Positions 7,404 through 16,268 of a stretch of 64,000 nucleotides of DNA are shown here, piece by piece. The notes below the pieces were generated by a model, which worked only from the letters and a program-made list of their open reading frames with translations, was not told the DNA's origin and ran no database searches. This DNA is from an uncultured Agathobacter sp. (lineage in GTDB: Bacteria > Bacillota > Clostridia > Lachnospirales > Lachnospiraceae), in assembly GCA_934307695.1 (NCBI GenBank), contig CAKRCS010000003.1:167443-231442 (forward strand). The letters are read 5' to 3'. Numbering within the stretch: the stretch's first letter is position 1; every line of letters begins with the position of its first letter. A program made the position numbers and the translations under genes.

Positions 7404-8042
7404 CTATTCTTCTATGTTCAAGTATTTTTCTACAATCTGCATAGTTTCTTCGATACTTCTGCTCTCATCCTTCAAAAGTACATGAAACCCGGAATTGAGA
7501 AACATATCATAGTTTTCCTGCGAATTTACTCTAGATAGGCACTCTCGGAAATTAGCTATTGCCGCGTCCGGATTCTTTTCTTTCAGCAAAAGCTGATAGA
7601 GAAACTGTTTCTCTTTATCCGGTCTGTCAAAAAATCTTGACACCGAAATATGAGGATCTGCCAGCATAATCATTACATGATCTATATCCGATATCTTTTT
7701 AAGTGTCTCCAAAGAAATATTGGTGTCAACGAATATCTTTTTATCTGTTGTTTTTACAAGATCCTCTAGAATTCTTAATTCAAGGATCTCACATTCTTTG
7801 GCAGTCCCGGCAACCCAGCTTGCGTACTCATCCGGTGTTCTTCTTATAAATTCCGCCCAATCTGTCATGGTTGCCGTATACCCAAGATTTGGGAACTCAT
7901 CATAGTTCAAACCATCCATCAATGCTTCATGGTAATTTTCTTCACACACAATTCCATCATATTTTTGCGCAAGTGCCTTCACCATTGTGGATTTTCCGGC
8001 ATAGGCTGTCCCATTAAAAAAATAAACATTATTGAATTTCAT
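7404..8042 (-). CDS. P-loop kinase/ATPase-like protein
   Basis: 212 residues from ATG 8042, preferred over an in-frame start at 8129 because GGAG sits 9 bases upstream and the nucleotide-binding strand then begins at once (MKFNNVYFFNGTAYAGKST). The Walker A motif GTAYAGKST is at about residues 10-18; a DTN(I/L)-type acidic strand near residue 115 (KKIFVDTNIS) and Arg-rich lid-like segment (SRFFDRPDKEKQF) fit small-molecule or nucleotide kinases. Substrate unknown. No terminator is evident downstream. Codon use and low GC differ from the housekeeping genes after 9.8 kb. Confidence 0.7.
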   Translation of the reverse strand: MKFNNVYFFNGTAYAGKSTMVKALAQKYDGIVCEENYHEALMDGLNYDEFPNLGYTATMTDWAEFIRRTPDEYASWVAGTAKECEILELRILEDLVKTTDKKIFVDTNISLETLKKISDIDHVMIMLADPHISVSRFFDRPDKEKQFLYQLLLKEKNPDAAIANFRECLSRVNSQENYDMFLNSGFHVLLKDESRSIEETMQIVEKYLNIEE

Positions 8043-8100
8043 ACTAATATTCTCCGTATTCACGCATGGAAATAATTGTCTAACTTTTTGTATTGTTTCC

Positions 8101-8334
8101 CTATGCATAAGCTGCAAAAGTAGCACCATGCCGGGAATTTATTCTCAAAATATCATATAAATATAGTTTATTATCATTTGCATGTCTTATAACCATTCTA
8201 CCCTTAAAGATATTGTATCCCACTAGTTCACCCGCATTGTCGTATTTAGGAATAGCAAGTCTAGTATCATAACGATACCATCCATACTTTGCTTTACTAT
8301 TTATTATACCGCTTTCAGTTATAGAGTTATTATC
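8101..8334 (-). pseudogene. Remnant of a phage/mobile-element protein C-terminus
   Basis: A 77-codon open stretch ends in TAG at 8101 and has no start codon before its middle (an ATG only at the MVIRHAND segment). The protein-like sequence contains YGWYRYDTRLAIPKY and KLYLYDILRI. The GxLYLYDI pattern resembles the end of barnase/EndoU-like nuclease domains found beside MuF-type phage toxins in Firmicutes; that match is from memory and not verified. An in-frame stop just before position 8334 shows that the rest of the gene is gone. Confidence 0.45.
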
Positions 8335-8884
8335 TTATACTCCAAAGAATACAGTCAATTTTCTTAATGCTCGATATTCCTCTATAATCAGGCAATACAC
8401 GATCAAATTCACTAATACACTCTTTCCCCTTTTCTGTTTCCAAAAAAACGGCATACCACTTTTCCATATCAGCATAAATTGAAATTGCATTGTTCAATTT
8501 TTCTTCCTTCGTTGTACCTACTAGCTGCACGTTCAGATTTTGAACAACATAGCGATCCCATATCGGCTTTTCCGGAAATATTGTTGCAAGCATTTTACTT
8601 GAAAAAGACGGCTCGATGTTTCCAGTACATTCATAGAGATATGTAATTATATTTTCAAAGGTCGGCTTACTATTTTTAACGTTCTCAAAATACTCATAAT
8701 AAGATTTTCTCCAACTTTCATTCCTTCTTACTATATAAAAGCCGTTGAAAATTCGCTGAAAATCAATATCAACTGCGACATTGGTAACATGCACTTGTTG
8801 CATAATATATTGGTATTTATCGAGTCCCATACTTGATGCCAAGCGTTCCTGAAATACTTTACTTACATCAAAATTCATATCCAT
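8330..8884 (-). CDS. Unknown protein, possibly HhH glycosylase-like
   Basis: 184 residues, mostly helical and charged, without signal or membrane segment. The central stretch SSKMLATIFPEKPIWDRYV (about residues 94-112) recalls the lysine-rich helix-hairpin region of small DNA-glycosylase-like proteins, but I cannot assign a family safely. ATG 8884 has AGAGGAAA about 6 bases upstream and a good promoter at 9041-9069. Low GC, between a phage-like remnant and a nuclease-fold protein, so probably horizontally acquired. Confidence 0.6.
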   Translation of the reverse strand: MDMNFDVSKVFQERLASSMGLDKYQYIMQQVHVTNVAVDIDFQRIFNGFYIVRRNESWRKSYYEYFENVKNSKPTFENIITYLYECTGNIEPSFSSKMLATIFPEKPIWDRYVVQNLNVQLVGTTKEEKLNNAISIYADMEKWYAVFLETEKGKECISEFDRVLPDYRGISSIKKIDCILWSIR

Positions 8885-9040
8885 AACTTTTTTCCTCTAA
8901 GTTTCTTTGCGATTGGCTCTGCTCTTTCGCCATGCTCCTGTACTCATACAAAAATTTTCTGTTACGGATTTTGGAACCATTTTCCTTATCCTTTGCACAC
9001 CCATGCCGGCAACGAAGCACTCGCTTGTTTTGTTATTAAA

Positions 9041-9069
9041 ATTGTAGCAAGCAAATCAGATCACTACAA
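9041..9069 (-). promoter_or_regulatory. Promoter of the 184-residue gene
   Basis: Minus-strand -35 TTGTAG (9069-9064), 17 bases, -10 TACAAT (9046-9041). The transcript would have a leader of about 150 bases before the ATG at 8884. Confidence 0.5.
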
Positions 9070-9121
9070 AAGCCAAATAGGATGATTCAAAATAAGTAGC
9101 AACATAATCAGTCGGACATCT

Positions 9122-9661
9122 CTATAATTCTAATAAATAATACTTCTTACCAGCACAGTTCATCCAACAGATATTGTATTTTCCGCTTAAAGAAAGCTTA
9201 TCGTCTTTTTTTCCCGTAGGTTTCTTTATTTCCCCCTGAACTAGCTCCCCACCTCTAAAATAAGCATATATTCCATCCTGCTTGCTTCCCGAATAAAAGT
9301 TCTTATCTTGCACAAGAGTTAAGCAATATGTACTATCAAATCCAGCCTCTTTCAGTTCTTCCATAAACTTAATGTCCTTTACAAAAGAAAACATCTCCTC
9401 CGGATACTGCCCATTAAGAGGGTATTTTAACTCTATCGCATATTTCTCATGCTCGCTATAAATCACAATATCAATCTCATGTTTTACCGTCCCCATTATA
9501 TCGAAAAACTTTGTATTTCTTTCAAATTGCACTTTATAACCAGATAGCTTTGTCCGTAGAAAAATACCCATTTCATGTTGCAGACTAAATTCGTTATATA
9601 CTTCAATTTCACCCGTAGCCACCAATGCCATAAATTTCTTTATCAGTTGTTCCAAATTCAT
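9122..9661 (-). CDS. PD-(D/E)XK nuclease-like protein
   Basis: 179 residues from ATG 9661, which has GGAGG 7 bases upstream; an in-frame ATG at 9694 would place that site inside the gene. The motif EIDIVIYSEHEKYAIELKYP (about residues 62-81) has the D...ExK arrangement of the PD-(D/E)XK restriction-endonuclease fold. Such stand-alone proteins occur in defence or mobile contexts, but no methyltransferase or helicase partner is present. No signal peptide. The low-GC neighbourhood (7.1-9.7 kb) suggests acquisition. Activity is an inference from the motif. Confidence 0.65.
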   Translation of the reverse strand: MNLEQLIKKFMALVATGEIEVYNEFSLQHEMGIFLRTKLSGYKVQFERNTKFFDIMGTVKHEIDIVIYSEHEKYAIELKYPLNGQYPEEMFSFVKDIKFMEELKEAGFDSTYCLTLVQDKNFYSGSKQDGIYAYFRGGELVQGEIKKPTGKKDDKLSLSGKYNICWMNCAGKKYYLLEL

Positions 9662-9832
9662 CCTTTTTCCTCCCCAAAAAAGATTGAGGTGCAACTATTC
9701 GCGGGCACCAAATTTCTAACGATACAATCCCGCTAAACCGTATAAAATCGAGCTTTCTTCCCCAACAAACTAAAAAACTTCCGCTCTCGCTCCGTTCTCT
9801 GGAACAACTGCGTCTCTAAACTCAAGCATCGC

Positions 9833-11275
9833 CTATTGGCTCGCCTTCGTCAAGAGCACGCATGTCTCCACATGCACTGTCATCCCGAACTGGTCCACCC
9901 CGCGGATCTTCTGTATCTCATACCCGCCATCGCACAGTATCCGCAGGTCGCGGGCGAGGGTTGCCGAGTCGCAGCTTACATAGACGATACGCTCCGGCTG
10001 CATCTTAAGCATCGTGTCCAGACAGTCAGTGTCGCAGCCCTTGCGTGGCGGATCTACCACGATGACATCCGGATGGCGCATCTCAGAGGCGGCATCCTGC
10101 TTTTCGTAGAATGCCGGAAGCACTTCCTCGGCTTTTCCGACAAAGAACTCCGCATTATCAATGCCGTTTCTTGCCGCGTTAGCCTTGGCATCCTCGATTG
10201 CCTGCGGAATGATCTCCACACCGCAGACCTTCTTGGCGCTTCCCGCCAAAAAGAGCGAGATTGTTCCGATACCGCAGTACAGATCCCACACGGTCTCCTG
10301 CCCTGTGAGTCCGGCATATTCCAGTGCGAGGCTGTACAGCTTTTCGGTCTGCACCGGATTTACCTGATAGAAGGAGAGCGGGGAAATGCTAAATGTCAGT
10401 GCTTTTCCCGTAAACGGATACCCCTCTGCCTGCATATCACGCACATGGATTGTGTCCGAGATCGTGTCACTGCCCCAGATCGTGTGTATCTCTTTTCCCA
10501 TGATGACGTTGGTCTTTTCGCGGTTGAGGCTGATAGAAATGCTGGTCATGTTCTCGATCTTCGTCAGCTTCTCCAAGAGCTTGTCCTGCTGTGGAAGGCT
10601 GGTCTTGTCGGTGTTTACGATCAGGCATACCATGATCTCCTTGCTGGTAAAGCCCTTCCGGATCAGCACATGGCGCACAAGCCCTTTTCCGGTTGTCTCA
10701 TCATACGCCGGAATGCGGTTCTCCTTCATGTATGCCAGGACTGCCTCCAGAATCTCTTTATTCTCGGCTGCCCCCAGCGCGCAGTCCGTGTTTGCAATGA
10801 TGGAGTGTGTCCTGCCCGCATAGAAGCCGGTGACCGGATTGCCCTCCTTGTCCGTGCCGACCGGATACTGTGCCTTGTTGCGGTAATGCCACGGCTCCTC
10901 CATCCCTACGATCGGCTCCATGCGCGCATCTACATATTGCGCCTCAAAGCCGCCCAGACGGATGAGGTTGTTGCGGATCTTGTTCTCCTTGAACTCTAGC
11001 TGCTTTTCATAGCGCAGCGCCTGCAGCTGGCAGCCACCGCACTGTCTGTAAAAATCGCACTCCGGCTCGGTGCGGTAAACGGATGCCTTTACCAACTTCT
11101 CCAGCCTTGCATACGCATAGTGCTTTTTTGCCTTCATGATCTTTACTTCCGCAATGTCTCCGATCACCGTATCCTTCACAAAAAGCGTAAAGCCATCGAC
11201 CTTTCCGATGCCCTCGCCCTCATTGCTCATATCCTCGATCTCGACTGTCAGATGATCATTCTTCTGAAATTCCAT
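9833..11275 (-). CDS. rlmD: 23S rRNA (uracil-5-)-methyltransferase, RlmD/RlmCD type
   Basis: 480 residues from ATG 11275 (GGAAG upstream); the in-frame start at 11335 would read through the upstream terminator. A TRAM domain (about 1-65) is followed by a [4Fe-4S] cluster motif C73-x5-C79-x2-C82 with C165, then the SAM-dependent methyltransferase domain with WDLYCGIGTISLF. The catalytic region has VVDPPRKGCD and YVSCDSATLARDL, where the Cys attacks C6 of uracil. In Firmicutes one such enzyme often methylates both U747 and U1939 of 23S rRNA. Cytoplasmic, housekeeping. Confidence 0.93.
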   Translation of the reverse strand: MEFQKNDHLTVEIEDMSNEGEGIGKVDGFTLFVKDTVIGDIAEVKIMKAKKHYAYARLEKLVKASVYRTEPECDFYRQCGGCQLQALRYEKQLEFKENKIRNNLIRLGGFEAQYVDARMEPIVGMEEPWHYRNKAQYPVGTDKEGNPVTGFYAGRTHSIIANTDCALGAAENKEILEAVLAYMKENRIPAYDETTGKGLVRHVLIRKGFTSKEIMVCLIVNTDKTSLPQQDKLLEKLTKIENMTSISISLNREKTNVIMGKEIHTIWGSDTISDTIHVRDMQAEGYPFTGKALTFSISPLSFYQVNPVQTEKLYSLALEYAGLTGQETVWDLYCGIGTISLFLAGSAKKVCGVEIIPQAIEDAKANAARNGIDNAEFFVGKAEEVLPAFYEKQDAASEMRHPDVIVVDPPRKGCDTDCLDTMLKMQPERIVYVSCDSATLARDLRILCDGGYEIQKIRGVDQFGMTVHVETCVLLTKASQ

Positions 11276-11301
11276 AGTTCTTCCTTCCAATATATAAAGT
11301 G

Positions 11302-11336
11302 AAAAAAGTGGAAAAGGAACTGACACCTCTTCCACT
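11302..11336 (-). terminator. Terminator after yhaM
   Basis: Hairpin AGTGGAAGAGG / CCTTTTCCACT with an 8-base loop and six T residues on the minus strand. It separates yhaM from rlmD. Confidence 0.75.
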
Positions 11337-11355
11337 CTTCCTACCGGTATATGTT

Positions 11356-12300
11356 TTAGTCGCTGGTGCGGCGGATGTTCGTCTCAAGGAGGCGGTTAAA
11401 GCCCTGCCACTCCGTGCTCTTGTCCGGGACATTTGCCAGAAGCTCCTTGAAGGTCTCCATCTTCGCGTCGATGTTGTCCGCGAAGCTGAGGGCAAGTGCC
11501 TCGACCAGTGCCGGCTTCTTCGGTGAACCGTACTCCAGCTCTCCGTGATGAGCAAGAATGCAATGCTTTAACTCGTTGCCAAGCACGACCGGGAATCCAT
11601 CGATCTTACGGATCTCCTCGCCAACCCACTCTGCTCCGATCATGATATGTCCGAGAAGCTGTCCCTCATCGGTGTAATCATTCTCCGGGAACACAGACAG
11701 TTCGCGCAGCTTACCTACATCATGGAAGATTGCGGCGGTAATCAGCAGGTCGCGGTTTAAAAACGGATAATTCGTTGAAAAATAGTCACAGTTCTTCGCA
11801 ACGCTTAAGGTATGCTCCAAAAGTCCTCCGACAAAGCCGTGATGTACGCTCTTTGCCGCAGAGTGGAACTTAAAGCGTGCTGCAAAATCCTTATCGTCAA
11901 AGAAGTTATGTAGCAAAGTGCTAAGATACGGATTCTTGACCGTTCCGATCATTCCCATAAGCTCTGCATACATTCCGTCGATGTCCTTGCTGCTGACCGG
12001 CAGATAATCCTTCGGATCATACTCGCCCTCTCCCACCTTGCGCAGACGCTTGATGGAAAGCTGTAAATTGCCCTGAAAGCTTGTGATGTCTCCGGTCACT
12101 GCAACATAATCGAGCGAATCAAATTCCTCGATCCCGACAGAGCCCGGATCCCAGATCTTGGCATCGATGGTGCCTGTCTTGTCCTGTAAGATAACATTGT
12201 CGTATGGTTTGCCGGATTTGGTCAGCGCCGACTGCTTATATTTACACAGATAAACCTCGCTGATGCGTTCTCCTTCACGCAGTGATTCAATATACTTCAT
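11356..12300 (-). CDS. yhaM: 3'-5' exoribonuclease YhaM-like (OB fold + HD domain)
   Basis: 314 residues. An OB-fold nucleic-acid-binding domain occupies about residues 8-90. An HD phosphohydrolase domain follows from about 150 to 290, with H163 (LLEH), H193-D194 (IFHDVGKL) and a later HHGELEYGSP segment. This is the architecture of YhaM, a 3'-5' exonuclease acting on RNA ends in Gram-positive bacteria. It starts 11 bases after the HtrA-like gene and is probably co-transcribed with it. Confidence 0.88.
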   Translation of the reverse strand: MKYIESLREGERISEVYLCKYKQSALTKSGKPYDNVILQDKTGTIDAKIWDPGSVGIEEFDSLDYVAVTGDITSFQGNLQLSIKRLRKVGEGEYDPKDYLPVSSKDIDGMYAELMGMIGTVKNPYLSTLLHNFFDDKDFAARFKFHSAAKSVHHGFVGGLLEHTLSVAKNCDYFSTNYPFLNRDLLITAAIFHDVGKLRELSVFPENDYTDEGQLLGHIMIGAEWVGEEIRKIDGFPVVLGNELKHCILAHHGELEYGSPKKPALVEALALSFADNIDAKMETFKELLANVPDKSTEWQGFNRLLETNIRRTSD

Positions 12301-12311
12301 AATTCCTCCAT

Positions 12312-13703
12312 CTATTGCAACGTGCCAACCGTCACTTCACATGTGATCGTTGCGTAATCACTGGCACCCTTGCGTTTTATTTCTATGTCCACGATATTTC
12401 CCGGCGTAAGTTCAAGTAAAGCGCCCGAATACGCCACATCCGAGCTTACCTTCTGCCCATTGATGCTGGTGATCACATCCCCGCTCTGAATGCCCGCATT
12501 CATTGCCGGAGAGTCCATGACAACCTCCTTGACGTATACCCCCTTCGGGATACCGTAGGTTCCCTCAATCTTGCTGGTGACCGTCGATACCTTCATGCCC
12601 AGATACGGAATGTCCTCGCCTGCACACAGCTTCCCGATCACTGGTAAAAGCTCCTGCGCACAGATTGCAGTAAGTGTGTTTTCCGCCCTTGAGGCACTAT
12701 AATCCTGCATCACGATCCCGATGATCTCACCATCCACGTTGATCAGGACTCCGCTTCCGTCCTTATCTGCCACAATATCGGTCGTATATACCGTATAGTT
12801 GCTGTCCTCCACGCTTATCGTATTGTTGGTGGAGGTAATATTTCCTGTCAGGATCGAGTAATTCGTCCCAAGCGGACTTCCGAGCGCGATCGCGATCATG
12901 CCGCCGTGTACCATCATCGCATTGCTGATGGTTGCCACCGTCTTTGGCTCACCGACATCCGCTTTTAAGACAGAAAGGATCGCAAGACCTGTGTTCTTGT
13001 CCTCCTTCTTAAGCGTTGCATCACAGACTGCATCATCCCAGAAGGTCACACTGATCCTGGATGCATTCTTTATCACTTTACGCTCTGTGAGGATCAGATA
13101 TTCCGAATCATTCTCCATAATGATCACGCCGGATCCCGAATCCTCCGCCTCATAGGAATTGTTGAAAAGATCCTTATCGCTTCTGACACTTGTGATGGTC
13201 ACAACAGACGCATTGGCAGTTATTCCGATCCCGTACAGCTCCTCCTGCAGCTTCTGGTATGCATCGAGCGTCAGCACCACATCCGAAGTCGTTGTCTCAT
13301 CCACGCCTGCCGGATCCTTCTCCGTTTTTTCATCTGCCGGTTCGCTGTCCGGCTCTTCGCCGGTATCCACAGAGTCACCTGTCTCCGTAGAAAGCACCTC
13401 CGTCTCGTCCGAAGCGGTCTCGCTCTCCGTGTCCGGAATCGGAGTCTGCGAATCATCCTCCGTGTCCTTTGTCTCCGCCAGAGTGGTCTCACTCTGCTGT
13501 GATTCCTTCGCATACAGCCCTTCTGTGTACGCATGCAGACGCGGAAGCAAAAGAGCAAAGACCAGACAAGCCATTCCCGCAAACACGATGCCGCACAATG
13601 CAGAAACAAGCAGGCGCACAAACGCCTTTTTCTTGCTGATCGGCTTTTCTTTTATTTTTTCCCGGACAAATGACTGGTTCTTCTGTAACTGATTATCTTC
13701 CAT
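12312..13703 (-). CDS. Membrane-anchored trypsin/PDZ protein with degenerate active site
   Basis: 463 residues: cytoplasmic basic N-terminus, one membrane helix (about 29-53), a Ser/Thr/Glu-rich linker (65-140), a chymotrypsin-fold domain of the HtrA/DegP type (about 160-345) and a PDZ domain (about 365-460). The catalytic residues are not kept: where HtrA has TNNHVV this protein has TERKVI (His replaced by Lys209), where HtrA has TDLA it has TGLA (Asp replaced by Gly239); only the Ser in DGSGVL (Ser317) remains. It is therefore probably a non-proteolytic binding or sensing protein of the envelope. Own promoter at 13766-13794, divergent from mutS2. Confidence 0.85.
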   Translation of the reverse strand: MEDNQLQKNQSFVREKIKEKPISKKKAFVRLLVSALCGIVFAGMACLVFALLLPRLHAYTEGLYAKESQQSETTLAETKDTEDDSQTPIPDTESETASDETEVLSTETGDSVDTGEEPDSEPADEKTEKDPAGVDETTTSDVVLTLDAYQKLQEELYGIGITANASVVTITSVRSDKDLFNNSYEAEDSGSGVIIMENDSEYLILTERKVIKNASRISVTFWDDAVCDATLKKEDKNTGLAILSVLKADVGEPKTVATISNAMMVHGGMIAIALGSPLGTNYSILTGNITSTNNTISVEDSNYTVYTTDIVADKDGSGVLINVDGEIIGIVMQDYSASRAENTLTAICAQELLPVIGKLCAGEDIPYLGMKVSTVTSKIEGTYGIPKGVYVKEVVMDSPAMNAGIQSGDVITSINGQKVSSDVAYSGALLELTPGNIVDIEIKRKGASDYATITCEVTVGTLQ

Positions 13704-13765
13704 TTATAACCCTCATCCTAATCTGTCATACATGCAACTTTTTGTGCAAAAGTCCAACAAATTAT

Positions 13766-13794
13766 ATTATATGCGCAAATATCGCCTCTTGCAA
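13766..13794 (-). promoter_or_regulatory. Promoter of the HtrA-like gene
   Basis: TTGCAA (13794-13789), 17 bases, TATAAT (13771-13766) on the minus strand. Confidence 0.7.
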
Positions 13795-13805
13795 CTTTTT
13801 TTAGT

Positions 13806-13833
13806 TTGCTTACCGCACCGGATAGGTTATAAT
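13806..13833 (+). promoter_or_regulatory. Promoter of mutS2
   Basis: TTGCTT (13806-13811), 16 bases, TATAAT (13828-13833), about 42 bases before the ATG. It lies back to back with the HtrA-like promoter. Confidence 0.6.
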
Positions 13834-13874
13834 AGAAGCCAAAAGAGCCTTGTCAGATTCAAAAGGAGAGCACC

Positions 13875-16256
13875 ATGAATCAGAAAGTATTACGAACCTT
13901 GGAATATAATAAAATTTTGGAGCTTCTGGCAGCCTACGCATCCTGCGAGGATACGCAAAAGCGCTGCCTGTCCCTTGCTCCGATCACCGATATTGATAAG
14001 ATCAACGACTTGCAGCGGACGACGGCAGACGCGCTCAGCCGTCTCTACAAGAGCAGCGGTATCTCTTTTGCGGGCATCCACAATATCAATGCCTCTTTAA
14101 AGCGGCTGGATATCGGCGGCTCGCTCAACACCGCCGAGCTGCTTCGCATCTGTTCACTTCTCGAAGTGGCAAAGCGCGCCAAAGCCTTCGGCAGAGCTGC
14201 CCGCGAGGACGAGGCTGCGGACTCGCTCACTCCTTTGTTTGAGCAGATCGAACCATTATCACCGCTCCATGAGGAGATCCGCCGCTGTATTCTCGGTGAG
14301 GATGAGATCGCAGATGATGCAAGCCCGGCGCTGTTTAAGATCCGCAAGTCCATCCACGGGATGAATGACCGTATCCATGCGCAGTTGACCTCACTTATGA
14401 ACAATACTACGACCAGAAGCTATCTGCAGGATGCCGTTGTCACCATGCGCGACGGAAGATATTGTCTCCCTGTAAAGGCAGAGGCAAAGACCTCCATCCC
14501 CGGAATGGTTCACGACCAGTCCTCCTCCGGCTCCACACTTTTTATCGAGCCTATGGCGGTCGTCAACCTCAACAATGAGCTTCGCGAGCTGTACCTAAAG
14601 GAGCAGGAGGAGATCAATGCGATCCTTGCGGAGCTTTCCAATCAGGTAGCCGGATATGAGATGGCGCTGCGGCAGGATTTCGAGGTTCTCGCCGAGCTGG
14701 ATTTTATCTTTGCCAAGGCAAACCTTGCCAAAAGCTATGACGGGGTCGCTCCAGCCTTTAACGATCACGGATATATCCGTATCCGGAAAGGCCGCCACCC
14801 GCTCCTCGATTCTAAGAAGGTCGTTCCGATTGATGTTGAGATCGGTGGCAGCTACAAACAGCTTATCGTAACCGGGCCAAATACCGGCGGTAAGACCGTT
14901 TCCTTAAAGACGGTCGGGCTGCTCTCCCTGATGGGACAGTCCGGGCTTCATATCCCTGCCGGGGATCGCTCGGAGCTTGCTGTTTTTGAGGAGATTTTTG
15001 CGGATATCGGTGATGAGCAGAGTATTGAGCAAAGCCTCAGTACCTTCTCCTCCCACATGACCAACATCATCCGGATCTTAGATAAGGCAAACGATCGGAG
15101 TCTTGTCCTGTTCGATGAGCTTTGCGCCGGAACCGATCCGACCGAGGGCGCAGCGCTTGCCATCTCCATTTTGCATAAGCTGAACCAGTATGGCTCCATC
15201 GTCATGGCGACCACCCATTACAGCGAGCTTAAGGTATATGCACTTACCTCAGACGGTGTGGAAAATGCCTGCTGTGAGTTTGATGTGGAGACCTTAAGCC
15301 CTACCTACCGTCTCCTGATCGGTATCCCCGGCAAGAGTAATGCGTTCGCAATCTCTGCCCGGCTTGGACTTCCGGACAACATCATCGATGATGCGCGCGA
15401 CCACATCGGTCAGAAGGATGCAGAGTTCGAGGATCTGTTGGCAAGCCTTGAGAGTAACCGTCAGACCATCGAGAAGGAACAGCTTGAAATCAACCAGTAT
15501 AAGGCTGAGATTGAGAACCTGAAGAAGAAGTTAGAAGAAAAGCATGAACGCCTCGACCAGAGCAAGGATAAGATTCTTCGCGATGCCAATGAGGAGGCTT
15601 ACCGCATCTTAAAAGAAGCAAAAGACCTCGCGGACGAGACGATCCGCAACTTCAACAAATATGGACAGGGTTCCGCTCCGATGAGCCAGATGGAGAAGGA
15701 ACGCACCAGAGTTCGCGATAAAATGTCCGAGAAGGAAAAACGTCTCTCCGGCATCAAGAAGCAGGAGACACAGAACCATCCGGTTCCTAAGAATCTGCGC
15801 ATCGGCGATACCGTAAAGGTGCTTTCCATGAACCTCAAGGGAACCGTTCACACCCTGCCGAATGCTAAGGGAGATCTCTATGTGCAGATGGGTATTCTAC
15901 GATCACTCGTCAACATCAAGGATCTCATCGTCATCGATGAGGATGCACTCTCCCCATCGAAAAAGTATGGCGGCAGTGCCGGAAGCAAGCTCAAGATGAG
16001 CAAATCCGCTTCCGTCCCTACGGAGATCAATCTGATCGGGCTGAATACCGACGAGGCGATCGCGCGGCTTGACAAATATCTGGATGATGCTTACATTGCA
16101 CATATACCGACCGTGCGGATCGTTCACGGAAAGGGAACCGGCGCACTGCGCACCGCTGTCCACAATCATTTAAAGCGTTTAAAATACGTCAAGAGCTTCC
16201 AGCTTGCCGAGTTCGGCGAGGGGGATGCCGGCGTTACGATCGCAAAGTTTGAGTAA
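13875..16256 (+). CDS. mutS2: Endonuclease MutS2
   Basis: 793 residues, the usual MutS2 length. It lacks the MutS mismatch-recognition domains and begins with the core/lever helices. The ATPase has Walker A TGPNTGGKT at 333-341 and the Walker B region VLFDELCAGTDPTEG near 410-425. A long coiled coil (about 510-600) and a C-terminal Smr nuclease domain (about 715-793, with HGKGTGALR) follow. MutS2 acts on branched DNA and on collided ribosomes. The ATG has AAAAGGAG upstream. A two-component system follows after 12 bases and is probably co-transcribed. Confidence 0.95.
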   Translation: MNQKVLRTLEYNKILELLAAYASCEDTQKRCLSLAPITDIDKINDLQRTTADALSRLYKSSGISFAGIHNINASLKRLDIGGSLNTAELLRICSLLEVAKRAKAFGRAAREDEAADSLTPLFEQIEPLSPLHEEIRRCILGEDEIADDASPALFKIRKSIHGMNDRIHAQLTSLMNNTTTRSYLQDAVVTMRDGRYCLPVKAEAKTSIPGMVHDQSSSGSTLFIEPMAVVNLNNELRELYLKEQEEINAILAELSNQVAGYEMALRQDFEVLAELDFIFAKANLAKSYDGVAPAFNDHGYIRIRKGRHPLLDSKKVVPIDVEIGGSYKQLIVTGPNTGGKTVSLKTVGLLSLMGQSGLHIPAGDRSELAVFEEIFADIGDEQSIEQSLSTFSSHMTNIIRILDKANDRSLVLFDELCAGTDPTEGAALAISILHKLNQYGSIVMATTHYSELKVYALTSDGVENACCEFDVETLSPTYRLLIGIPGKSNAFAISARLGLPDNIIDDARDHIGQKDAEFEDLLASLESNRQTIEKEQLEINQYKAEIENLKKKLEEKHERLDQSKDKILRDANEEAYRILKEAKDLADETIRNFNKYGQGSAPMSQMEKERTRVRDKMSEKEKRLSGIKKQETQNHPVPKNLRIGDTVKVLSMNLKGTVHTLPNAKGDLYVQMGILRSLVNIKDLIVIDEDALSPSKKYGGSAGSKLKMSKSASVPTEINLIGLNTDEAIARLDKYLDDAYIAHIPTVRIVHGKGTGALRTAVHNHLKRLKYVKSFQLAEFGEGDAGVTIAKFE

Positions 16257-16268
16257 AAAGGAGGAGTT

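Noticed and set aside
7303..7485. 60-codon plus-strand frame downstream of the orphan promoter at 7235
   Set aside because: No ribosome binding site, low-complexity Phe/Ser/Ile translation, and it overlaps the 3' end of the P-loop gene. An antisense RNA remains possible.
9836..10999. 387-codon open frame on the plus strand
   Set aside because: It lies entirely opposite rlmD, whose motifs are complete; the frame is a shadow of GC-rich codon use.
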